Source: an uncultured Collinsella sp.
GTDB taxonomy: Bacteria > Actinomycetota > Coriobacteriia > Coriobacteriales > Coriobacteriaceae
Direction: 5' to 3'
Assembly (NCBI GenBank): GCA_900541035.1
Contig: UQIN01000030.1
Location: 1-21,539 of the forward strand
DNA: 21,539 nt
Below, one piece after another: positions 1 through 8,706 of this stretch (within the stretch, counting starts at the first letter, position 1; every line of letters starts with the position of its first letter). Below the pieces are notes generated by a model, which did no database searches, had not been told where the DNA came from, and saw nothing but the letters and a program-made list of their open reading frames with translations. A program made the translations under genes and the position numbers.

Positions 1-45
1 GCAAAGAGGCTCCGCAGCGCGAAGCGCGATGCGGAGCCTCTTTGC
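1..45 (-). terminator. Hairpin terminator downstream of groEL
   Basis: Two perfectly complementary 16-nt arms (1-16 and 30-45) enclose a GC-rich loop that can itself pair (GCGC GAA GCGC). It lies about 75 nt after the groEL stop codon and would end groESL transcription. The window edge hides any U-tract on the leftward transcript, so intrinsic termination is inferred from stem strength and position. The symmetry means it could also serve a convergent gene outside the window. Confidence 0.7.
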
Positions 46-120
46 ATGTCCGAGGACGTTCCGGAGAGAAACCCCGTCACGCCCCCGGATCCCCGGTGGG
101 AGTTCTAGACCTTGTCGGCC

Positions 121-1758
121 TTAGTACATACCGCCGCCCTGCTGACCAGCGGTGGCAGCAGCGATAGCGTCCTCAAGCTGAGTGTTCTTGGGCACATCGG
201 AGACGGTAGCCTCGGTGATGAGAATCAGGCTGGCGACAGAAGCAGCGTTCTGCAGGGTGACGCGGCTGACCTTGACGGGGTCGAGGACGCCCATCTCGAT
301 CATGTCGCCCCACTCGCCGTTGGCAGAGTTGAGACCCTGACCAGCGGGCAGCTCGGCAACCTTGTCGACCACGACAGCGCCCTCAAAGCCAGCGTTCTTG
401 GCGATGGTGGCGACCGGAGCGGTCAGAGCCTTCTTGACGATGTCGACGCCGATCTTCTCCTCGGGGTCGTCGATCTCGACAGCGTCGAGCGCAGGAGCAG
501 CGTCCATGAAGGCGACGCCACCGCCGGCGACGATGCCCTCCTCGACAGCAGCGCGGGTAGCCTGCAGGGCATCCTCGACGCGGTGCTTGATCTCCTTGAG
601 CTCGGACTCGGTAGCAGCGCCGACCTTGATGACGGCAACGCCACCGGAGAGCTTTGCCAAGCGCTCCTGGAGCTTCTCACGGTCGAAGTCAGAGGTGGTG
701 TTCTCCATCTCACCCTTGATCTGAGCGATGCGGGCGTCGATGGCCTCCTTGGAGCCAGCGCCGCCGACGACGACGGTGTTGTCCTTGGAGATGGTGACGG
801 ACTTAGCAGTACCGAGCATATCGGCGGTGATGTCAGCGACCTTCACGCCCAGCTCGTCCAGAGCGGCCTGGCCACCGGTGAGGACGGCGATGTCCTCGAG
901 GATGCGCTTGCGGCGATCGCCGTAGCCCGGAGCCTTGACGGCGCAGACGTTGAGGGCGCCACGGATCTTGTTGAGGACCAGGGTAGGCAGAGCCTCGCCG
1001 TCGATGTCCTCAGCGATGATGAGCAGGCCACGGCCAGCGCGCTGGACAGCCTCGAGAACGGGCATGATGTCCTGAACGCTGGAGATCTTCTGGTCGGTGA
1101 TGAGGATGTACGGATCCTTCATCACGGCCTCCATGCGGTCGTTGTCCGTGACGAAGTAAGCGGAGACATAGCCCTTGTCGAACTGCATGCCCTCGACGGT
1201 GTCGATGGTGATGTCGAACGTCTGGGAATCCTCGACGGTGATGACGCCGTCCTTGCCCACGACCTCCATGGCCTCGGCGATCTTCTCGCCGACCTCGGGG
1301 TCACCGGCAGAGATGGTACCGACGGAAGCAATCTGCTCCTTGGTCTCGACCGGCTTGGCCTGCTTCTTCATCTCGGCGACGGCGGCGTTGACGGCCTTGT
1401 CGATGCCGCGACGGATGGCCAGCGGGTTAGCGCCAGCAGCAACGTTGCGCAGACCGTCGTTGACGATGGCCTGAGCGAGCAGGGTTGCGGTGGTGGTGCC
1501 GTCACCCACGGTGTCGTTGGTCTTGGTGGCAACCTCCTTCACCAGCTGAGCGCCCATGTTCTCGATGTTGTCCTCGAGCTCGATCTCCTTGGCGACGGAA
1601 ACGCCGTCGTTGGTGATGGTCGGGGCACCGAACGTGCGCTGCAGCGCAACGTAGCGACCCTTGGGGCCCATGGTGACGGTAACGGCGTCGGCCAGAGTGT
1701 TGACGCCCTTGGCAAGCTTAGCGCGGGCATCGGTGTTGAACGTAATGTTCTTTGCCAT
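121..1758 (-). CDS. groEL: Chaperonin GroEL (60 kDa chaperonin, Cpn60)
   Basis: This is the ATP-dependent cytoplasmic chaperonin that forms the double-ring folding chamber and works with the GroES lid encoded just upstream. Its 545 residues match the usual family length. Visible hallmarks are GPKGR at residues 31-35, the ATP-site DGTTT at 86-90, and the EEGIVAGGG stretch near residue 400. The C-terminus ends GQQGGGMY, a shorter tail than the repeated GGM tail of E. coli GroEL. The ATG at 1758 follows a GGAGG ribosome site about 10 nt upstream. It lies 96 bp after groES on the same strand, so the two are probably co-transcribed and end at the hairpin at 1-45. Identification is secure. Confidence 0.98.
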   Translation of the reverse strand: MAKNITFNTDARAKLAKGVNTLADAVTVTMGPKGRYVALQRTFGAPTITNDGVSVAKEIELEDNIENMGAQLVKEVATKTNDTVGDGTTTATLLAQAIVNDGLRNVAAGANPLAIRRGIDKAVNAAVAEMKKQAKPVETKEQIASVGTISAGDPEVGEKIAEAMEVVGKDGVITVEDSQTFDITIDTVEGMQFDKGYVSAYFVTDNDRMEAVMKDPYILITDQKISSVQDIMPVLEAVQRAGRGLLIIAEDIDGEALPTLVLNKIRGALNVCAVKAPGYGDRRKRILEDIAVLTGGQAALDELGVKVADITADMLGTAKSVTISKDNTVVVGGAGSKEAIDARIAQIKGEMENTTSDFDREKLQERLAKLSGGVAVIKVGAATESELKEIKHRVEDALQATRAAVEEGIVAGGGVAFMDAAPALDAVEIDDPEEKIGVDIVKKALTAPVATIAKNAGFEGAVVVDKVAELPAGQGLNSANGEWGDMIEMGVLDPVKVSRVTLQNAASVASLILITEATVSDVPKNTQLEDAIAAATAGQQGGGMY

Positions 1759-1854
1759 GGTAGGTAATCCTCCAAAAGAAATGTGACTCGCGTCGCCGCT
1801 TCCGAGTCCTGTGCGGCGGGCGCGTTCAAAGACGAATCAGAGATTCTGACGAGA

Positions 1855-2148
1855 CTAGGCCTCGACAACAGCGTAGATGTCGTCGGCGCGCATCAGCAGA
1901 TACTTCTCGCCGTCGACCTTGACCTCGTTGCCACCGAACTTACCGTAGATGACAACGTCACCGACCTTGACGTCCATGGGGATGCGCTCACCCTTGTCGT
2001 TGACCTTGCCGGCGCCAACGGCAACGATGGTGCCACGCTGCGGCTTCTCCTGGGCGTTGCTGGCGATATACAGACCAGAAGCGGTCTTCTGCTCGGCCTC
2101 GTCGGGCTTGACCAGAACACGATCTGCAAGCGGCTTCAAAGACGACAT
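1855..2148 (-). CDS. groES: Co-chaperonin GroES (Cpn10)
   Basis: This is the heptameric lid of the GroEL folding chamber. Its 97 residues are full length for the family. The N-terminal LKPLADRVLVKP strand and the mobile loop at about residues 17-36 (EAEQKTASGLYIASNAQEKP), which docks on GroEL, are both present, followed by the GDVVIYGKFGG region. The ATG at 2148 follows a strong AGGAGG ribosome site. It is the first gene of the groES-groEL unit. No full CIRCE operator (TTAGCACTC, 9 nt, GAGTGCTAA) or HspR HAIR box is readable upstream, so heat-shock control is not explained by the standard sites. A leader hairpin and a short direct repeat are the only visible candidates. Confidence 0.97.
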   Translation of the reverse strand: MSSLKPLADRVLVKPDEAEQKTASGLYIASNAQEKPQRGTIVAVGAGKVNDKGERIPMDVKVGDVVIYGKFGGNEVKVDGEKYLLMRADDIYAVVEA

Positions 2149-2170
2149 GCTTGTCTCCTCCTTTTTGGGC

Positions 2171-2189
2171 CGCGCGGTTATACCACGCG
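2171..2189 (-). promoter_or_regulatory. Inverted repeat in the groES leader, next to the ribosome site
   Basis: Arms CGCGCGGT (2171-2178) and ACCACGCG (2182-2189) pair around a 3-nt centre with one mismatch. The repeat ends a few bases before the AGGAGG of groES, so it could be a translation-gating hairpin or a repressor operator. Further upstream, GAATGG occurs twice at 13-nt spacing (2219-2224 and 2232-2237), and GTTATA at 2241-2246 reads TATAAC, -10-like, on the coding strand. No convincing -35 accompanies it. The function is inferred only. Confidence 0.35.
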
Positions 2190-2269
2190 AATTAACCCTT
2201 TTTGTTTGCGTACGCGTTGAATGGTACCCACGAATGGCGGGTTATACAACACGGAGTCAAAAAATCTTA

Positions 2270-2511
2270 TTTTTTGGCACTTAGATTTTCTGAATGCCGG
2301 GGGATAACTTGTGGGCGACTCCCGTGTGGCGCCGGAGGGGCGGGATATAAGGTTTCCTGCTCGGGCAGTCCTGCTCGCACGAAGGCCACATTAAGTGGCC
2401 TTCGGCTCGTGCGGAACTCGCGATAAACCTTATGCCCCGCCCCTCCGGAGCCACACGGGAGCCAGGTTAACTAATTCGGGCCCGGCATTCAGAAAAGTCA
2501 GTGCAGCAAAA
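2270..2511. repeat. Imperfect inverted repeat of about 240 bp (fold-back, MITE-like element)
   Basis: The two halves are reverse complements with small indels, centred near 2392. Matching blocks from outside in are a T-run with GCACT against AGTGC with an A-run; TTTTCTGAATGCCGGG (2286-2301) against CCCGGCATTCAGAAAA (2481-2496); CTCCCGTGTGGC against GCCACACGGGAG; CCGGAGGGGCGGG against CCCGCCCCTCCGG; ATAAGGTTT against AAACCTTAT; and the apex GGCCAC / GTGGCC. It encodes no plausible protein. The shape fits a non-autonomous fold-back element or a very long hairpin. It lies upstream of groES and downstream of the amidohydrolase gene. No clear target-site duplication was identified. Confidence 0.8.
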
Positions 2512-2568
2512 TGGCGATGCGGATGGGATGCACAAGATAGGGGCACGTTGTTGGGACGCGCTCTTTTA

Positions 2569-2635
2569 AGTTGCGGTGGAATAGTTCCTGTTTTTGGGCT
2601 TGAAGGCCGATTTTAGGGACTATTTCACCGCAACT
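2569..2635. repeat. 67-bp palindrome downstream of the amidohydrolase gene
   Basis: Outer arms AGTTGCGGTG (2569-2578) and CACCGCAACT (2626-2635) pair perfectly. Pairing continues inward with single mismatches (AATAGTTCCT against AGGGACTATT), and a weaker GGGCTT / AAGGCC apex follows. It starts 18 nt after the stop codon of the leftward amidohydrolase gene, where it may act as a transcription-end or mRNA-protecting structure. Size and position suggest a dispersed intergenic repeat of this genome. That is an inference needing a genome search. Confidence 0.7.
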
Positions 2636-2653
2636 GAGGGGTGGGATGCGGGG

Positions 2654-4303
2654 CTAGCGCTCGTAAATCAAGTTGCCTGCCAGGTAGGTGGCTTGAACCT
2701 TGGTAGCCTGGAGCTCTTGGGGGTCGATGGTGAGCGGGTTTTGATCCAGGACTACCAGGTCGGCGTATTTGCCGGGTTCCAGGCTGCCGAGGTTTCGCTC
2801 GTCGCCTGCCGCGTAGGCGCTGCCCAGGGTGTAGTTGCGCAGGGCCGTTGCCGCGTCGATGCGCTCGCTCGGTAACCAGCCGCCCTCGGGCCAGTGACTG
2901 CGGGGGTCTTGGCGCGTGATGGCCGTGTAGAGCACGTTCATGCTGGTAACGGCTGTGATGGGGCTATCGGTACCGAAAGCTTGGCGGATGCCGCGCTGCT
3001 TATAGGTCGCAAACGGCCACATGATGCGGCTGCGCTCCAGGCCCAGGTCGCGCTCCGGGCCACCCGGGTCGAGCGTGATGTGGCAAGGCTGGCTCGAGGC
3101 AATGACGTTGAGCTTGCGCAGACGATCGATGTCCTGAGGCAGCAGATTCTCCAAATGCTCAAGCGTATTATGACCGTGCTGGGGCAGGCCGTAGAGCTCT
3201 GCCGCCTCCTCAAAGATATCGAGCGCAGCATGAATGGCGCCGTCGCCGATAACGTGGATGCGCACGGCGTGCCCACGCTCGGCTGCCGCCAGAACCAGCT
3301 TGCGCATGCGCTCGACGGGAACCGTCAGACGACCCTGGTCGCCCGGAAAGCGCGGGTTGGTATAGGGCTCAGTGAGGTATGCGGTATGCTCGCTCGACAC
3401 GCCGTCGAAGAACTGTTTAAAGCCTGGCGCCGAGAGCAGCGCGTTGTTCGCGTAGCGGGTCTGGAGTTCTTCCAAGCGTGATTGGTCATCCAGCAGCGTG
3501 GGGAACAGGTGGGCGCGAATGCCCAGCTTGCCGGCGGCTTGCAGCTTGTCGTAAACATCGTCGCGAATAAAGTCGCAGCCCGGCATGGGCATGAGCGACA
3601 TATCGCAGATCGAGGTGATGCCCTGCTCGGCCATACGCCTCATTTGATCGGCGTAAGCGCTTGCAATGCGATCCTCGCCCAGCCATTCAAGGCAGCGCGG
3701 TAGCAGCTGCATGGCAGCCGCCTCGTGAGCAATGCCCGTGAGTTCGCCGTTTGCATCCTTGTCGTAACTGCCGCCTGCTGGTGGCTCGCTGTCGCGCGTG
3801 ACGCCGAGTGCCTCGAGTGCGCGGCTGTTGAGCCAAAGCGTGTGCCCGTCGCCCGAATACATAACGCAGGGACGATCGGGGAATGCCGCATCGAGCGACG
3901 CCTTGGTAGGATGCTCGGGCGGGTCCCAACGGTAGTCGCGCCAGCCCTGCGTCACAACCCAAGCGTCGTCGGGCAGGTCCTGGGAAAACTCGAGCGCATG
4001 TTGCACCAACGCCGCCTCGGACGTGCCCATATCCATGAGCATGTACGGCGAGGAACCGACCGAGGTATGGAAGAAGTGCAGATGAGCGTCATGGAAACCG
4101 GGGCAGACAAACTGCTCGCCGTAGTCGATAACCGACGTGGCGGCGGGAGCGGCGGCAATCACGTCATCGGGCGCACCGACTGCGACGATACGGTCGCCTG
4201 CGATGGCAATCGCCAGCTCGCGGGCGGTATCGATGCCGTCTTGCGCGGTAAAGACGTTCTTGGAGCGGATAATCCGATCGATATGTTGCATGGGCATCCC
4301 CAT
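2654..4303 (-). CDS. YtcJ-like metal-dependent amidohydrolase (amidohydrolase family 3)
   Basis: This is a predicted cytoplasmic metal-dependent hydrolase of the amidohydrolase superfamily; the substrate is unknown. In the 549-residue form the HxH metal motif is H74-L-H76 (PGFHDAHLH). K296 in GFKQFFDG sits where the family places its bridging lysine. H350 (IHVIGDGAI), H383 (LEHLEN) and D446 (FGTDSP) complete the usual set, so the enzyme looks active. Length is normal for YtcJ-like proteins. Starts at 4303, 4297 and 4291 are all in frame. The last (MQHIDRII) has a GGGGA about 5 nt upstream and is a fair alternative. The frame stays open much further upstream, but that part is antisense to the M20 gene and rejected. 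It is divergent from the M20 gene. Confidence 0.85.
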   Translation of the reverse strand: MGMPMQHIDRIIRSKNVFTAQDGIDTARELAIAIAGDRIVAVGAPDDVIAAAPAATSVIDYGEQFVCPGFHDAHLHFFHTSVGSSPYMLMDMGTSEAALVQHALEFSQDLPDDAWVVTQGWRDYRWDPPEHPTKASLDAAFPDRPCVMYSGDGHTLWLNSRALEALGVTRDSEPPAGGSYDKDANGELTGIAHEAAAMQLLPRCLEWLGEDRIASAYADQMRRMAEQGITSICDMSLMPMPGCDFIRDDVYDKLQAAGKLGIRAHLFPTLLDDQSRLEELQTRYANNALLSAPGFKQFFDGVSSEHTAYLTEPYTNPRFPGDQGRLTVPVERMRKLVLAAAERGHAVRIHVIGDGAIHAALDIFEEAAELYGLPQHGHNTLEHLENLLPQDIDRLRKLNVIASSQPCHITLDPGGPERDLGLERSRIMWPFATYKQRGIRQAFGTDSPITAVTSMNVLYTAITRQDPRSHWPEGGWLPSERIDAATALRNYTLGSAYAAGDERNLGSLEPGKYADLVVLDQNPLTIDPQELQATKVQATYLAGNLIYER

Positions 4304-4378
4304 CTCTGGCAGGAAATTCAACACCCCCGAGTGTACTCCCCCGCCCTTGCAACAAAACCCCAAGCGGCAAACGGCAAC

Positions 4379-4408
4379 TTTACCAGCCCTAGCGGCAGGT
4401 GGCATACT
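4379..4408 (+). promoter_or_regulatory. Possible promoter of the M20 gene
   Basis: TTTACC (4379-4384) and CATACT (4403-4408) are separated by 18 nt, each matching four of six sigma-70-type consensus bases. A transcript starting near 4415 would have a leader of about 45 nt before the AAGGAG site at 4444-4449. The position in the divergent gap is right, but the match is only moderate. Confidence 0.3.
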
Positions 4409-4459
4409 GGAGAGAGCCTGTACGATTTTGCGATCAACCCAGCAAGGAGCAAATCGACC

Positions 4460-5923
4460 ATGACGAAGACCAAGGCACAGCAGATTATGGCGGCGACCGA
4501 GGCTCGCGCGGCTGACGACGTCACCGCAGCCATCAAAGATATCGCTACCGAGTTTGAACCCTATATCATCAAGCAGCGCCGGCACTTCCATAAGCACCCG
4601 GAGCTGAGCCTCGCCGAAGAGCGCACGACCTCCGACATCGCCAACCAGCTCGACGCCATGAATATCCCCTACGAGCGTCCGCTCAAGACGGGCCTGGTGG
4701 CGACCCTTCGCGGCACCGCGCCCGACGCCTATCGCGAGGACGGCACGCCGCGCCGCCGCATCCTGCTGCGCGCCGACATCGACGCCCTGCCCGTCACCGA
4801 GCAGACCGGCGAGGAGTTCGCCAGCGTCAACGAGGGCTGCATGCACGCCTGCGGCCACGACTGCCACATCGCCATGATGCTCGGCACGCTGCAAATCCTG
4901 CGCCATATGACCGACGACATCCACGGCGAAGTCCGCATCGTATTCCAGCCCAGCGAGGAAAACGGCCAGGGCGCTAAGCTCATGATCGGCACGGGTGTGC
5001 TCGACGGCGTCGATGGCGCCTACGCCGCGCACATCTGGAGTGAGGTCGACGCCGGCACCGTGAGCTGCGAGCCCGGACCGCGCATGGCCAATACCGACTG
5101 GTTCCGCATCGATGTCCGCGGCACCTCGTGCCACGGCGCCATGCCCCAGCGCGGCCACGACGCCGTCATGGTTGCCGCCGAGATCGTCAACGCCCTGCAG
5201 ACCATCGTCTCGCGCGAGATCAGCCCCTACGAGCCGGCTGTCATCACCGTCGGCGAGCTGCACGGCGGCACCGCGCGCAACGTTATCGCCGGCACGGCCT
5301 ACCTCGCCGGCACGGTGCGCACCTACGGCGATTCGACCCACGAGGAAATGCCGGAGCTTATGCGCCGCATTGTGGAGCATACCGCGGCCGCCTTGGGCGC
5401 CGAGGCAGAGCTCACTGACTACACCATCGCCAACTACAAGGTCGAAAACGAGGTCGCCTCGAGCGAGCGCTGCCGTCAGGCTGTAATCAAATGCCTGGGT
5501 CCCACCGGTCAAGGCCATTACCGCGGCACGCTTTCGGGCGAGGATTTTTCGGAGTACCTGCGCCGCGTACCGGGCGTGCTCGCCTTTGTAGGTACGCGCA
5601 ACCCCAAGATCGGCGCCACGTACGCCCAGCATTCCTGCTTTTACAAGATTGACGAGACCGTGCTGGCAAAGGGTTCCATGGTGGCCGCCCAGTATGCTAT
5701 CGACTTTTTGGCCGAGCCCACGCAAGAGGAGCTCGACGGCCCCGCGATTACCGCGGTCGCCGAAACCAACCCCGATCTGGCCGCCAAGTTGCGCTCTGCC
5801 AAGGCGACGACCGCCGAGGCCCGTGACGCCATCCATGATGCCCGCACGGCTCGCCATGCCGCAATCAAGGGCATCCACGAAGCCCGCGCTGCTGCACGCC
5901 GCGAGGAGAAGCACGACGAGTAG
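4460..5923 (+). CDS. M20-family amidohydrolase/peptidase (N-acyl-amino-acid or hippurate hydrolase type)
   Basis: This is a predicted metal-dependent aminoacylase-type enzyme that releases amino acids from N-acyl or amide conjugates; the exact substrate is unknown. Visible features in the 487 residues are RRHFHKHPELS near 40-50, RADIDALPV with D106, the GCMHACGHDCH metal site (C131, H133), the PSEE acidic pair near 165-167, H191 in AAHIW, and a C-terminal YAQHSCFYKIDE histidine. The dimerisation insert lies in the middle. The last 60 or so residues form an Ala- and charge-rich tail beyond the catalytic fold, probably helical. The ATG at 4460 follows AAGGAG by 10 nt. It is divergent from the YtcJ-like gene, and a shared role in acyl-amide breakdown is possible but inferred. 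Confidence 0.9.
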   Translation: MTKTKAQQIMAATEARAADDVTAAIKDIATEFEPYIIKQRRHFHKHPELSLAEERTTSDIANQLDAMNIPYERPLKTGLVATLRGTAPDAYREDGTPRRRILLRADIDALPVTEQTGEEFASVNEGCMHACGHDCHIAMMLGTLQILRHMTDDIHGEVRIVFQPSEENGQGAKLMIGTGVLDGVDGAYAAHIWSEVDAGTVSCEPGPRMANTDWFRIDVRGTSCHGAMPQRGHDAVMVAAEIVNALQTIVSREISPYEPAVITVGELHGGTARNVIAGTAYLAGTVRTYGDSTHEEMPELMRRIVEHTAAALGAEAELTDYTIANYKVENEVASSERCRQAVIKCLGPTGQGHYRGTLSGEDFSEYLRRVPGVLAFVGTRNPKIGATYAQHSCFYKIDETVLAKGSMVAAQYAIDFLAEPTQEELDGPAITAVAETNPDLAAKLRSAKATTAEARDAIHDARTARHAAIKGIHEARAAARREEKHDE

Positions 5924-5958
5924 TCGTCACACCCATCCATAACAGCCTGGCTAAAGCA

Positions 5959-5996
5959 GAGCGGGGGCGGACGTTTCGACACGTCCGCCCCCGCTC
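5959..5996 (+). terminator. Strong hairpin terminator after the M20 gene
   Basis: Perfect 16-bp arms (5959-5974 and 5981-5996) close a 6-nt loop TTCGAC and are followed by ATTCTTC. It lies 36 nt after the M20 stop codon. The zinc-ribbon gene converges from the right, so the symmetric stem may stop transcription in both directions. The U-tract is poor but the stem is very stable. Confidence 0.75.
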
Positions 5997-6017
5997 ATTC
6001 TTCAAGCGCTATTTCTA

Positions 6018-6042
6018 CTATTTCTACCCCGTCCCCAAATGG
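6018..6042 (-). repeat. Short hairpin with GGGGACGGGG loop after the zinc-ribbon gene
   Basis: Plus-strand arms CTATTT (6018-6023) and AAATGG (6037-6042) pair with one G-T wobble around CTACCCCGTCCCC. On the coding strand of the leftward gene the loop reads GGGGACGGGGTAG, and the structure starts 12 nt after that stop codon. It is the weakest stem of the loop-conserved family also seen at 8677, 11285, 13543 and 20207. Confidence 0.4.
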
Positions 6043-6054
6043 CAGACGGCATGG

Positions 6055-7323
<1,269 letters not shown>

Positions 7324-7473
7324 CGAAATCATCCCTTCGTATCTAGAGCGAATCACCTGGATCGCAAACGATGTCTTTGGCATCATTATCACCCAATGTG
7401 AGGACAAATACTCTTAGATGACGTATTTGCAACGCGCGAGGCGCTTTTCGATTGTTTGATGAGTGTGTCCGCG

Positions 7474-8496
7474 CTAGTTCGTTCCGCGGAAGCCCTTGCC
7501 GACGATCTCGGAGCTGTCGACGATCGTGATAAAGGCACCTGGATCGACTTCGCGCGCATAGCGGCGCAGTTGCACGGCCTCGCGACGGCTCAGCACGCTC
7601 ATAATCACCGTCACACACTTGCCCGAGAAGGCACCGTAGCCGCGGCTGATGGTCGCCGTGCGGTTGAGATGCTTGACGATAAACTCCTCGACCTTAAGGG
7701 GCTCGGAACAAATGACCGTGCAGACTTTGCGCAGGTGAATGCTCTCAATGGCTTTGTCGACCACAAGCGTCTTGGCAAACAGGCCGAGCACGCAATACAG
7801 ACCGACACGCGGGCCGTACAAGAAGGCCGCGATGGTCACGATACCGATATCGACCAGCAGCAGGGCGCGGCCAATCTCGAGCGTGGTGCGGCGCTTGAGA
7901 ATCATGGCAAGAATGTCCGTGCCACCCGTCGAGGCGCCAATATCAAAGACGATAGCGCTGCCGAGCGCCGGCAAGATGACGGCAAAGCATAGGTCAAGCC
8001 ACATATCGCCCGTCATCGAGACATCGGTCGGAATAAAGAGCTCAAACAGCGAAACATAGGCGGACAGCGCAAACGAGGCGAAGACACTCCAAAGAATCGC
8101 CTTGCGCTCCAAAAAGATAAAGCCCAAAACGACGAGAACCGCGTTGATAATCCACATAAAGACGCCGACGGGCAGAGTCGGGAACAGCGTGGACAGAATG
8201 ACCGACACGCCCGAGGTGCCGCCAAAAGCAAAGTGATTAGGGGTTTTAAACGCAACGATGGCAAAGGCCGTAAGAATCAGGCCCAGATTGAGCTCGGCAA
8301 AAAAGCGCGGGAAACCCGGCTCCTGGCTGCGCTTTTGGCCGGCACGCTCGCCGCGCTCGATATCGGTGCGATCAACCACGCGCTCCATCGGCACAACGGG
8401 AGGACGATGCACCTCCTCGGCAGCACGCGATGCCGCCTCTGCCGCGGCGGCCTCAATCGCCCATGCCTTGCTTTCTGTTTCGTGCTCGTCGGCCAT
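7474..8496 (-). CDS. YitT family membrane protein (DUF161 plus DUF2179)
   Basis: This is a predicted integral membrane protein of the YitT family; its substrate and role are not established. The 340 residues begin with about 60 hydrophilic, Ala/Glu-rich residues, longer than in typical YitT proteins. About five membrane segments follow (roughly 68-85, 108-128, 133-155, 165-186, 210-240). Family motifs GGTSG (92-96) and GASTGGTD (187-194) are present. The soluble C-terminal DUF2179 domain spans about 255-335 (TATISRGYGAFSGK, then VLSRREAVQLRR). The ATG at 8496 follows GAGGAG by about 8 nt. It is transcribed leftward, separated from the asp23 operon by a terminator, so it probably has its own promoter in the 210-bp gap, where I see no strong match. 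Confidence 0.88.
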   Translation of the reverse strand: MADEHETESKAWAIEAAAAEAASRAAEEVHRPPVVPMERVVDRTDIERGERAGQKRSQEPGFPRFFAELNLGLILTAFAIVAFKTPNHFAFGGTSGVSVILSTLFPTLPVGVFMWIINAVLVVLGFIFLERKAILWSVFASFALSAYVSLFELFIPTDVSMTGDMWLDLCFAVILPALGSAIVFDIGASTGGTDILAMILKRRTTLEIGRALLLVDIGIVTIAAFLYGPRVGLYCVLGLFAKTLVVDKAIESIHLRKVCTVICSEPLKVEEFIVKHLNRTATISRGYGAFSGKCVTVIMSVLSRREAVQLRRYAREVDPGAFITIVDSSEIVGKGFRGTN

Positions 8497-8610
8497 TACG
8501 GCAACTCCTCGTTAACAATTTGGAAACAATGCGCCCATTAGGGTAACGCGGAACGCGACGATTGCAACCCCTAGTTAGACGAGCGGTATGCCTACATCGG
8601 GGGGGCATAC

Positions 8611-8653
8611 AAAAAACGGCCGGCCACGCTTTTGCTTGCGCGGTCGGCCGTTT
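8611..8653 (-). terminator. Intrinsic terminator of the amaP-DUF2273-asp23 operon
   Basis: AAACGGCCGGCC and GGTCGGCCGTTT pair with a mismatch or two around a loop containing GCTTTTGC. On the leftward transcript the stem is followed by six U (A-run at 8611-8616 on the plus strand), a classic intrinsic terminator 54 nt past the asp23 stop. A small adjacent hairpin, GTATGCC / GGCATAC at 8586-8610, lies just beyond it. Confidence 0.85.
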
Positions 8654-8676
8654 AACGTTTTCGCAGATAAAACCTG

Positions 8677-8702
8677 CCAAAACAAACCTGTCCCTTTTTT
8701 GG
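8677..8702 (-). repeat. Hairpin with GGGACAGG loop next to the asp23 stop codon
   Basis: Arms CCAAAA (8677-8682) and TTTTGG (8697-8702) enclose CAAACCTGTCCCTT. On the asp23 coding strand the loop reads AAGGGACAGGTTTG. The structure starts 4 nt after the asp23 stop codon and precedes the real terminator at 8611-8653. It belongs to the loop-conserved family described in the findings. Confidence 0.5.
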
Positions 8703-8706
8703 AAGG

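Noticed and set aside
112..1767. A 551-codon open frame on the plus strand opposite groEL
   Set aside because: It is the exact shadow of groEL in GC-rich codons. Its sequence is a low-complexity Asp/Gly/Leu/Val mix with no family resemblance, while the minus strand encodes a full-length GroEL.
3725..4459. N-terminal extension of the M20 frame on the plus strand
   Set aside because: It overlaps the amidohydrolase gene in antisense and lacks protein-like sequence. The ATG at 4460 has a good ribosome site and the family's N-terminus.
4304..5914. Upstream extension of the amidohydrolase frame to over 1000 residues
   Set aside because: The extension is antisense to the M20 gene, shows Gly/Ala/Asp-rich shadow composition, and the YtcJ-like fold begins at the start near 4303 or 4291.
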